From IMG/VR virus record IMGVR_UViG_3300034418_004482, positions 1 to 46,367 of that record: DNA of 46,367 nucleotides, one strand, 5' to 3'. Both the position numbers and the translations under genes were made by a program. Origin of the DNA: a virus. This document shows positions 26,901 through 37,300 of the stretch, piece after piece. Numbering within the stretch: the first letter of the stretch is position 1; each line of letters opens with the position of its first letter. A model generated the notes under the pieces. The model did no database searches and had not been told where the DNA came from. It worked only from the letters and a program-made list of their open reading frames with translations.

Positions 26901-28317
26901 TGCTAATCTAGTAGAACATATTTTTGAAGTTATGGAAAGCCGAGACGAGCTTCCTAATGGATTAGATTACTCATTAGATAATATAGATAACTTTAAAGAT
27001 AACGAGGATTTTAAAACTAGTTTTTTAAATGCATTCAATACTATTCTAAATAACTATGAAGATATAGTTTCAGAGATTTCTAAACGTAATACTAACTTTG
27101 CTAATTCAAAGAAAGAAAACGTAACTCCTGAACCTGTACAAAGTACATCAGAGTTTAAAGACGAGAAGAAAGAAGCTTTTACTATTGATGACATGTTCGA
27201 AGAAGCTGTCGAACAATCTACTAGTGGTAACATTCCTACTATTAACGAAAAGCAATTAAGATTTGACGAAGACGGCAAATTAATAAAAACGCCAATAAAT
27301 CCACAAACAGGTAAACCTTATCCTTGGGAAGATAGTCAAGGTAGACCAACTACTCAAACAGAAATAGATGGGTACGACATGAAGAAAGTTAATAGCCCTG
27401 ATTGGTTAAATAATGAAGATTTAGAAAAATACGAAGAGACAGCTGAATTTAAATTTGCTACTGAGTTAGATGAGAACGGAAATTCTTACGGAGATAAAAG
27501 TGTATATGATGCTGATAACATCGGTATTAATGTATATCATGGAGATACTTTTATAGGAAGACTTCAAACAACTTCTAGAAACCCTAGTGTAAAAGGTTTA
27601 AGAGAGGCTTTATATAATTCTACAAAAGAAACTGACGGAGGATTTATATCATCAACAACTAAAGACTCTATAGAATCTTATGAAGGATATCAAGCTACTG
27701 TTGCTTTTAAAACAGAAACTAAAGAAACTACTACATCAAAGTACGTAGAACAGAAAGATCTGCCTCCTATTATTGTTGAGTATAAAGGAGTTAAATATTC
27801 TACTAATGTAGATTTAGTTTTTGGGGAAGGTGAAGTAATTAATCTAGAAACAGGTAAAGTAGTAGGAAATTATTCTTCTCCTTTAGGACGAGCTGTTGTA
27901 GATGAGGCTATAAAACAAGGATTATATTTCAAACAAGAACAAACTACTACAGTAGATATAGCATCTGATTTAGGATTACTTGATACACTTAAAAAAGGTG
28001 ATAATATTATACATCCAAAATTTGGAAAAGGAACAATAGTTAATATTATTGTAGATCCAAACGGTGTTAGATTTGATCAAGTAGAAATTTTATTTCCTGA
28101 TGAAGGAGGAATAGTAAGAATTTCAAAAACAGGTACATTAGAAGATAGTAAACTAATAAAAACTACTTCGCCAGAAACAGAAGTAGAACAGACTGCTAGA
28201 GAAAAAGTAATAGAAGAAAATTTCGATGATATAATTGAACAGCTTAGTAATAGATTCGGTGAAGGGTACGTTGATATCTTAGACGGCAATAACTATATAG
28301 GAGAAAAACAATGTTAG
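23938..28317 (+). CDS. Giant cargo protein with C-terminal PcrA/UvrD-like Tudor domain
   Basis: A 1,459-residue protein. The N-terminal 450 residues include hydrophobic helices at about 160-185 (NNIGANILAPIYGVGSALW) and 245-265 (VPTVSFVMGAVGAEILLG). The middle (about 560-1010) is charged and helical. An acidic linker region follows. Near the end (about 1350-1415) it reads KKGDNIIHPKFGKGTIVNI, then VEILFPDEGGIVRIS. This fits the GD..H.K.G.GTVV...I.FP..GI pattern of the Tudor-like C-terminal domain of PcrA/UvrD helicases, known to contact RNA polymerase. No helicase motifs are present. It immediately precedes the virion polymerase gene, so a polymerase-binding role is plausible. It ends in tandem stops TAG TAA. 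The domain match is by eye. Confidence 0.65.
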   Translation: MADEKELNLKGMDTSNPDGEPQINPILQSAEEKIQSSDAYIQPRKEQQDFINNLANAGINGVTNDTIKGTNFMVDPAAKELFTSVDLAKAIPDPNERAEYIRQHGSKMTRLLDPDTYGITFNREIGDYAAFRQNNYYKQLKKFVDDLDENQGFWESLGTTSGKLAGSTLNNIGANILAPIYGVGSALWNWDRTKVFDNDVGEWFNKNQEYIDQRLVIYGGYDYAKNRDKQTFFSRIADHPFKSINDDIVPTVSFVMGAVGAEILLGKVGLKGAMGRPTRTIARAGAIGTEKFSKAYRAIRGLEKLDDIQSMRKIVKATDALQKGMGTIGTMYRSAAYESAMIGKDTQDSTLLQSKYGYIKNDPQLFEEYKELVRQNTDEFGNLEISEEEIIETIARKIPRGELAMMQHNSKNAGTAAFLTNIPLVGASYMIQFPKIFGSGFRNNQKILSRSGVLYGTTRDATGKLVSEFASATKLEKFLFKYAMPSLKVGITEGFEEFSQGVIEKGYSDYWASPYTKSARDSSIGFIQAMASASRKYATSIEGIDSMSLGFLMGFLGIPMVKPKASGKMGLGWSGGFYEAVGEVSEKISEVEAAIKNYNEGIQMNEVLKNNFDAFRKSVSIQEDKDLALAKGDVFGYKNAEFDELFNFVENRMSNGILDTVYQDIDALENMSLEEFNEQFAHKDEALQFTEETKKKNLETLRKRVDTIVKNQDTFDSIASDRKTWIDKFFLKNYKGLDQLEELDPSKNPELEMDQQDYMRAKANFIRNKQNALKKQAVYLLSSRDNLKEREKELREKLNELAPNSNLDVLYKDENYREVLAAVEKGDVIYFAQEEGKKKLDSFIKEILGQIKEDNFESYNFNKSEIEGIVKDIFQIKTKQAKVSEIYSTLFTNKGANTWFKLKEDFEKQFAEELIDGIKKRAEEAVNKKQDGSSVKTNLDSYRELFGKDVPAHSENVISQLNTVKSKLSDPETAPYEEVVEALKDGKNANLVEHIFEVMESRDELPNGLDYSLDNIDNFKDNEDFKTSFLNAFNTILNNYEDIVSEISKRNTNFANSKKENVTPEPVQSTSEFKDEKKEAFTIDDMFEEAVEQSTSGNIPTINEKQLRFDEDGKLIKTPINPQTGKPYPWEDSQGRPTTQTEIDGYDMKKVNSPDWLNNEDLEKYEETAEFKFATELDENGNSYGDKSVYDADNIGINVYHGDTFIGRLQTTSRNPSVKGLREALYNSTKETDGGFISSTTKDSIESYEGYQATVAFKTETKETTTSKYVEQKDLPPIIVEYKGVKYSTNVDLVFGEGEVINLETGKVVGNYSSPLGRAVVDEAIKQGLYFKQEQTTTVDIASDLGLLDTLKKGDNIIHPKFGKGTIVNIIVDPNGVRFDQVEILFPDEGGIVRISKTGTLEDSKLIKTTSPETEVEQTAREKVIEENFDDIIEQLSNRFGEGYVDILDGNNYIGEKQC

Positions 28318-28327
28318 TAAAAATCCG

Positions 28328-28335
28328 TAACTTTG
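28328..28335 (+). promoter_or_regulatory. Possible -7 element before the polymerase gene
   Basis: TAACTTTG matches TAnnTTTG exactly and sits 22 bases before ATG 28350, in the 32-base gap after the Tudor-domain gene. No -33 TTG is found at the usual distance, so support is weak. It may give the polymerase gene extra transcription inside a longer operon. Confidence 0.25.
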
Positions 28336-28349
28336 ATAAATTTTAATTC

Positions 28350-31300
28350 ATGGCTTGTAAGTATTGGTACGACGGTAATTGGCGAAGTGAGGAAGAGTTT
28401 AAATCTATTCTTAATAATGGTTTATTAGATCAGCTATTAAGAGGTGAAGCGATTTCTCTAAAAGAGTTTCAGTTAGATGAAACTAAAATAATCAACAAAC
28501 CTAAAGAAACTGTACAGCAAGCTCCTGTAAGAGTTAGAATTAAAAGAAAGATTCAAAGAAATCTTAATGTTGGTACAGATCCACAAAACAATGGAGAGCC
28601 TTTAAAAAATAATCCTGCTGTTTTATTAAAAAAAGCAGCTGATGCTAGAGGCGATAAAAATAATGAACTACTATTAGTTATTAAAACTATTGATCGTGTT
28701 AACATTGGACAAGATGGACAAGGAGATACAGTCATGAGTACTATTCATACAGGGAGAGCGGGGTCAGAAAAAGCAAAAGCATTAAGAGAAAAACTAGAAA
28801 ACTCTAAAGTAAATCTCAGTGAAAGTTTAGAACCTGGATATGTTTACATGTTAGTTCCTTCTGCATATGGTTTATATCCTGTTAAGTTATTTACCCATAA
28901 GATAGCAGATACAAATGATTTTGACACTGTAAAAACTAAACTAAAAGAATTACAAGAAGCTACTAATATTGATGATATCAAAAAAATTAGAGAAGTTCTT
29001 GAAGATATTACTTATAGATTTAATATTGAATACAAAAGAGGCAATACTAAAAAAGATTCTTATTTCGAATTTAAGTGGACAGAAGTAGAAGGAGAAGTAA
29101 TTGTCCCTCAAGAAATAAAAATTCCAGGAGATCAAATAGATGCAGCTATTGATTTTTTAGGAAAAAGAATTAGAAAAATAGATTTTGCTAGAATCAACGA
29201 AGGAAACTATAATCAACAAGTTGCAGAAAGCGGAGCTATTACTACTGACTTATTTCATGAAGACGGTAACTTCTTTCATTCAAGTTCTTTCTTTTTAGAA
29301 ACTTATCAATTAAGTGAGTCTGAGAAAAAAGCTTATGAGCAGCAAGTATTAGACTTTGATAAAAGTGATGAGAAAAATTTCAATGAGGAATTTGGTCCTA
29401 CATCTAACGAAGCTTATGAGCCTAATCCTAATCAAACTAGTACTAAGAAAGACGAAGCAGAATACTTTGATGATCAAATACCTCCCGATGATTTTGAATT
29501 TGAGTTTGATGAAGAGTTAGCACTTCTTTCAGCACAAGCTACAGAAGAAGGAAAGAAACAACAAAAAGGAGAACCAGTAAAAAAAGAAGAGCCAGGTGAA
29601 AGAGCTCCGACAAGAGAAGAGATTATAGACTCTGACCAAGAATTATCTGCACAAGATCTTGATGATATAATAAAAGCTGCAGAAGAACAAGGCATCTCTG
29701 CAGGTGTAGCAGCAATGGAAGAAACTAGAAGTAATGAAAGTACTCTTCTTGATTCAGAATCAGAGACTGGTGACGATATAGATACTGATGTATCTTCTAG
29801 CGATGATATAATAGGAGATCCTTTTGGAGATAGTAATCTTAAAACAAAAATGGGCCCTAAGATGGACCCTGAACTTGCTAAAGAAGATGCTAAGAAAGCT
29901 AGAGAACAAGGATTAGAAACTCTTAAAAGAATATTAGGAGAGTCTTTTAAAAGACAGTCAGGAAAGAAAGGCACTGTTAGAGTCATTAAAGATTTTGATT
30001 CTTTACGCCACTACCTTCCTAAAGAATCTTTTGAGATGCTGCAACAAGCATTAAAAAACGGAGATGAGTTATATGGATTATTTACTACTGCTGCAGTATT
30101 AATATCAGAGTTAGCTCCAGCAGGAACAGAAGCTCACGAAGCATTTCATGTTATTTTTAATTTAGTTCTGCCTATAGAACAAAGAGTTAAAATCTTAAAT
30201 GAGATCTTTTATAAGTATCAAGAAGAGATTCCTTTAACAAGAAAAGAAGTTACTCTAGAAGACGGTACTAAAGAAGTTCAATATGTTAGACCTACTTTTA
30301 TTGAGTTAGAAGAATTCTTAGCAGATAAGTTTATGGCTTATGAACAAAGCCAAGAAGTTGATAAGCTTAAGCCTGTAAGCAAGCAACCTGTCCCTGAAGA
30401 TAAAAGAACGGGGCAACAAAAAACTAAAGATATATTAGCAGGTAAAGAAAATTTTAAAGAGACTAATGCTTTTTTTAAAGGTCTTTCTAGAATGTTACGA
30501 GTTTTCTTTAAAAAGAATAAAGTTCTAAACATAGATAACTTATTTGAGAATATAAACTTAGGAGTGTATGCGGATTCTATAAAATTTAAAAACACTGTAT
30601 TAAAAAGATCTATTAGACAATCTATCGGACAATCTGTAAGAACTACTGCTCCTAACAGAAAGTATATAAATCCAGTTGAGAAAAAATGGGCGTTAAGATA
30701 TTTTAACAGTAAGATTAAAAAAGCCATTGAAGGATTCCGCCAACAATTAGACCCAGAAAATAAATTATCTGTACCTGAAATAATAAATTTAGTAGGTAAG
30801 AAGTCTAAGAACTCAGGTCCTCATATTATATTTAGTAATGCTATTACTGATGTTGTTCGAGATATAGCAGTCGCAAAACAACTTCTTGCACAAGCAGAGG
30901 CAGCTGGAGATACTAAAAAAGTTGCTAAGTTTAAAAACTTAATTCATCACTTTAGTAAGTTCTATAAAATCATAACTAATAATCAAAAGATTGTTAGGAA
31001 GAATCCAAAAGGTAGAATAGAATTTATGAAGTCTTCTGATTTATTAGAACAGTTTAATAGATTCTTAAAAAGTAATGAAGGTATTGAAATTAGTTATGGA
31101 GGATTTGAAGCAGAGAGTAGATCTCCTCAAGAAGGCACTAACGGTCAAGTTACAGAACAAGATTATATAAATGCTATTGAAGAAGGAGAAGATACTCCAG
31201 ATAGAGTAGCACAGATAAATAGTATTGAAAGAAATCCTAAGCAGGGAATGAAGCAACAGCTTATTAGTTTCTTTGCTAATATTCCTAAATATAATTCTGA

Positions 31301-34300
31301 TGGTTCAAAAGCAATTTCTCCTTTTGGTATTCAAGATGTAGAAGATTCTAATGTAGTATTTGCTGCTTTAGTATCTAAAGTAGCTAATAGTTATACTTTA
31401 GAAAACTTTGACGCAAAACTAGCTACTCTAAATAAACCTTGGAAACAAGATGTTATAGATTTATTTGCTCAGAATCCAAGACTAAGAACATTGTTCTTTG
31501 CCAATTTTGCTAGTAAAAACTTTGCAGAGTTTGAAAGTGTCTATGAAGTAAATGGAGAATTTAGAGTATTTAGTTCTAACTCTAAAACTATCAAAGATAT
31601 TATTTCAGAAGATCTTATAGCTAACTTCTTATCTAGTACTAACTCATTATATAAAGTAGGTAAACAAGATGCTCTTTGGACAGATAATATAGACGCAGCT
31701 AAAGCCAAAGCTTTCTTAGATGGTTTACTAAAATTAGATTTTTTATATAGACAAAATGATGTTAGTGCTGATGAAAAAGTAGCTGAAAAAAGTGTAGACT
31801 TTTTTGAAAACGGAAAATTCTTTAAACTACTTTCTGATCACTTAGCTACTGTAAATCTTTTCTTAACTCCTGAACAATTAGATAAAATCTATAATAGTGG
31901 AGGAGCAAAATTCTTATATAAAAGAGGAAAGATTGGAAATCTATTACGTGTTCTCCAAGAGGTAGGTAAAAAACTAGTTGGAACAGATAGAACAGCGATG
32001 GAAAGTCGAACTGTTGTTGGCGAAGACGGAAAGAAAAGAACAGTTAAGACTCCTAAATATAAAAGAGACGCAAAAGCAAGAGTTAATCCATTTACTAAAC
32101 TAACTCCTGAAACAGATATTCAGTACGGAAAAAGTAAAGCTTCAGGAAAAAGTTTAGTACAACAATTAGCAGAAGCTATAGAGCCTGCACTAGACACCGA
32201 ATTAGTTTCTAGTTTTAGAGGTATAGGAGGTAAAACTAAGTATAACATTATTCTTTCAGGACAGATTAATAAAATGTTAGAAGAAGTTAAAGATGAAGAT
32301 AGTCTTCAGAAGCTTATAGATAATGTAGCAGGAAATGATTTATTAGTAAGTAACTTGCCTTTCTTACAAGATTTAAAAAATGACGACGGTTTAAGAAATA
32401 ATCTTAAATCTATTATATTAGACGGACTTACTAGAAAAGGACAAAACAAAGCTGTTACTTATGGTAAGATGTCTGATATAGAATTAGAAGCAACTTCTTT
32501 TGGTTTATATTATAGAAGAGGTAAAAGAGAATACCAACAAGGTAATGTGGGTATTAAATTAGGTATACCTTCAAACTCTCCTACTGCCCATTATTTAAAA
32601 GTAAAGAGACTTAGTAAAGATGAAATTATAGATAAACTTACAGATACTGCTATCGCAGAAATGGAAAGAATGAAGTTTATCAAAGGCTTGGAAGAACAGT
32701 ATAAAAAAGAAAAGAAAGAAAATAAAGATGCTGTTCCTCATCCATTATTATTAAATAAGAACTATGTAAAAAGAGGAAAGAACTTTCAATTACTTACTTT
32801 TTTAAATAAAGTTCCTGCTAAAAATCTTAAAACTAAACAAGGTATTAAAAAAGAAATTCAAAAATTCTTTGAGTTTAATTTAGAAAAAGATACTTTCTTT
32901 AGACAACAATATCTTAAATATAAAGAATCAGGAATTGTTGAAGGAAAAACAGCAGAAGGATTAATGACATTTAATCCTAATATTTTAGACAAAAGTCTAG
33001 AAACTACTCAAGCACAAAACGAAGTATTTATAGATTACCTTATGAATACTTTTTATTATAATGCTCAAACAAATGTTTTATTTGCAGGAGATCCTAGTTT
33101 TTATAAAGGTACTACAGATTATCAAAAACGTTTTAAGCAAATCTTTAGTCCTGGTACATACACTACTTTAACAGGAAGTTATAGCGCTATTATTTTAGAA
33201 GACTCGATGGTTCCTACCTCTAAAGAAAATCTAAAACATATCAATGATATTATTGATAAGTCTAATATGACTCCTGTAGAAAAAGAAGCATTGAAAATAA
33301 TGTGGAAAGAAAAGGCTAATGCTAAAAAAGTAGGAGATCAAAATAATGAATCAGATGGTGGTACTTTTGTATCTTTAGATTTCCGTAAAAAAATATTAAA
33401 AGGTTTAGGAGAGTGGGGAGAAGCCCATGATAAAGCCTATGATAGAATTAAAAAAGGAAAAGAAACTATAGAAGATTTAAGAATTATAGATCCTCCTGCA
33501 TCTCCATTAAAACCATTTACATTTACACAAATGTATGTTGATGGTGTAAGAGTTCCTATGCAGATTAAGAACTCTGAAACAGTACTTACTAAATCTTTTG
33601 CTCTTAAAAAAGATAAGCAAGGTAATCTAGTTTATCCTAAACTTGCTGCAATATATGAAGATATGGAAAGAGGCGCATATGAAGTAGCTCTTTTTGAATC
33701 AGCTGTTAAAGTAGGAGGAATAACAAATGGAAAAGATAGTAGGTTTACTCACTATGAAAAGCAAGCTGACGGAAGCTACATACCTTCTGTAGGATATGAT
33801 AGTGTTAAAGTATTTAATTTAGATATATCTGATTACAGAAAACAGCAAGAAACTCCTGCTCACCATATTGATGAAAGAAGTAATTTTGGATCACAGCTAA
33901 GAACTCTTATTACTGGTGATATAGCAATGGACCAGGATTATGATTTATTTATAGGCGATACTAGAACTTCATTAAAAGGATATGAAGTAGTTTCATTATA
34001 TCAAGATATTATTTTCGACGACTTAAAAGAATCTTTCGAGTCATTAGAAAAAGATATGGTAAATCCTGACGGTACTCTTAATTATGTAAAGCTGATTCCT
34101 TTATTAAGAGAACATGCTGTTGAAAGAAATATGGGAGACCAATATCTTCAAGCTATTTCTCCAGTAGAAGTCACTGTTAATGATGCATCATTAGGATCAA
34201 AAAAAACAATTACTACAGCTTTGCCTTTATTCCATCCTAGAATTTTATATCAAACAGAAACTCTTTTGCATTCTATCTTTAAAAACAATGTAGTTAAACA

Positions 34301-37300
34301 AAAAATTAAAGGGGGAGGGGTAATTAACACGCCTTCTTACGGTGTAAGTACTCTTCAAAGAGAAGAAGATGCAGATCTTGTAGGAGAAAGATACCATCCT
34401 AAATTAAAAATTGAAGATGGTAAAATTATTTGGGAAGTATTAATGCCTCATACATCAAAGAAATTTTTTCCTACTAAAGACGGAGAAGTTGACTTTGAAT
34501 ACATAAACATGTATGCTTCTGAGCTATTAGAAATTATAGCTAACAGGATTCCGACGGAAGATAAATACTCTATGTTTAATATTAGAATTATAGGATTTAC
34601 TCCTCCGTCTATGGCTAATACTATTATAATGCCTCCTGAAGTAACTACTATTGCAGGTCTTGACTTCGATATTGATAAATTGTATTTCTTATCTAAACAT
34701 TTTAGAGTTATAGATAATATTCCCAAAATAACTCAATACTACAGTACTATAGATAACCAAGAACAAGCAAATGATCTTGCTGAAAATATTTATAGAAATA
34801 AAATATTAATTAAAAAATTTGCAGAGGATACTATAAAAAATGAAAAAGAAAGAGAAGAGTTTTTAAAAAGAGTAGAAACTTCAATACAAGAAGTAGCTCT
34901 AGCCACAAAAGATAAAAATCGTAGCCTTTCAGATATTAAAAGAGAAATTAGAGAAAGTGAAAGAGAATTAAAAAAGTCTAAACAATTAAATACTGAAGAT
35001 GCTAAAGCTCTAAAAAAAGAACTTCAAGAAACAATCGATTCTTTTTATAATATTTTAAATGGACAAGAATGGGACGAAGAGCTTGTTGAAAAAAGTATAG
35101 CGCTTCAAGAAGCAGAAGAAGGTAAAAATGTAATTATTGATGTAATAGCTAGTGCACTTCTTGATGCTAAAAATCTTGGCATAAATATATCAAGTTACAA
35201 TACTAGAGCAGCTAGAGATAATATGAAAATAAATATTATGAAGTCTATTCTAGAAAATAGAAATACTGCTGCTGCAATTATTAATCCAGGTAACTTTGAT
35301 TCTTTAAAATATGCAGGTGCTAGAATTAGATTATTAAAAGCAGGCAAAACTAAAGAAGCTAATTTAAAAGGAAAAGAATTATTAGCAGCTGCAGATAAAC
35401 TAGATGATGATGCCGACTTTAACATTGCTTATCCTTCTACTCAATTAGAGTTATTCCGACGTAACATGGACGGTAACGATCTTATTGGTATTATGGCGAA
35501 TCATAATACTCACCATGCTAAAGCTCAGTATACAAATCTTAAATTAGTAGACCAATTAGAATTTAATAAACAAACTTATCAAGCATTAAATCAAATTAGA
35601 AGTAGAACTGGTAAAAGAATTTCAAGAATACTTGCGACTAAATTAGCAGCTGTTGTGGATAATGCGAAAGAACCTATTTCAGCATTCTTAAACTTCAACA
35701 TGTTTACTGCTAATGTAGTAGCACTTGCAGATAGACTTGGTGTCGACGAAGCCTTTATGTTTGCTTTACTAAATCAGCCTGCAATATTAGAACTAACAAA
35801 TAGAGTTCAAAATGAACAAGGGTCTATGAGTAAACAAAATCTTGTTTCTCAAATAAAGAAAGAGATTATAGCTAATCTTCAAGAACAGATTCCTAGTGGA
35901 ACTACTGTGAAACCAGTAAATATAAAAGACTTAACTACTGAGATGTTAGAAAAAACTCTAAGTGGTAAGAAAGGTGTTAAAAATGCTTTTATCCAAAAAG
36001 CAGCACTTGCTTTATTTGAAGAATTAGATACTATAGCAGAAGAATTATCTAGAGGAATACGAGCTTCTAAAACAGATTCTGTTACTGCTTACGGATCTAC
36101 TGGTGCAGCTGACTATGTATTCTTAAACAATCAAACAAGAATATTAGTAGACAATCAAAGAGGAGCTAATAAAATATCAGGTTTAGAAGAAATTTTCTTA
36201 TATAAAAATCCTAAACAAAAACAAAGCCCCGCATTTACAACATACGGTTTATATAAGCCTATTGGTATTTACGAAAAGGTGTTTCCAACTATTGGTAATA
36301 TAAATGAAAATAATCCTACAGAAACTAAGTTCTCTCCTTTAGGATTAATTAAAGAAAAGTTTACTGAGTTTAAAGGTACAGGAGTTTTAAGAGAAGAAGA
36401 AGCGCAATTAATTAATAGTAACTATTTAAATTACATTGCTAGTGAATTTAAGTTTTTCCACCACGATCAGATAGACGATATATTAAAGAAATTCCCTGGA
36501 GAATTTTTAACGTTTAAAAGAAACTTACCTGAGAATTCTCCATTTAAACCATTAATGGACCAACTTCATATAGTACGTCCAGATTTAACTTCTCCTATTA
36601 GCAGAATTCAATTCTATCAAACAGGAAAGTTTGCTGAAGATATAGAAGCATTATCAGATTCTTGGGAAAGAATGTTATTAGACCCTGATCCTGAAATTAG
36701 AGAGATAGCAAAAAAATTAATAAAGTATTCGTTCTTTGCTAACGGATTTAATTTCGGTCCTTATACATTTGCTAATGTTATTCCCGTCATGTTCTTTACT
36801 AATGAGTATCAGTCTACTCAACCAGACTTAATGATACAAGATGGAGGAGGACAGCTTACTATGAACGAACTTCTTCAGAAAAGATTAATGGTAGAGAATT
36901 ATGATTCTGAGTATAATGGAAGATTTATAGAACAATTTATTCGTAACTATTCTAATCGTCATAATTTTATTCCTACTGCTAAAATAGATAGAACATTATC
37001 AGAAGAAGATGCTGGGAATTACCTGACTCCTACAGGAAGAATTACATCAACTTTCTACGAAGCAGATGCTAATATAATAAAAGACTTAAAAGGCAATTTA
37101 GTTGTCATAGGTAATTATGCTACAACTAATCTTAGAGACAGATTCGACGAACCTGTACCGTATATAAAAGCATATGATACTAAAATAAATAATCATTATG
37201 CAACTTCTATCTATAAATTAACAGATACAATTATAGAATACAATAGTAATAACCAAGAAATTGTTGTTTATAAATATAATAGAGTACCTAATTTAGGGAT

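Noticed and set aside
28310-28345. Tiny frame MLVKIRNFDKF between the Tudor-domain gene and the polymerase gene, or a frameshift joining them
   Set aside because: Eleven residues only; the upstream gene ends in tandem stops and the polymerase has a normal ATG, so no frameshift is needed.
29474-29986. Long antisense open frame of 170 residues opposite the polymerase gene
   Set aside because: It lies fully inside the polymerase gene, is Ser/Leu-rich as expected from the reverse complement of acidic/Lys-rich codons, and has no recognisable domain.
30338-30727. Antisense open frame of 129 residues
   Set aside because: Shadow of the polymerase gene with low-complexity hydrophobic composition and no gene-like neighbours on that strand.
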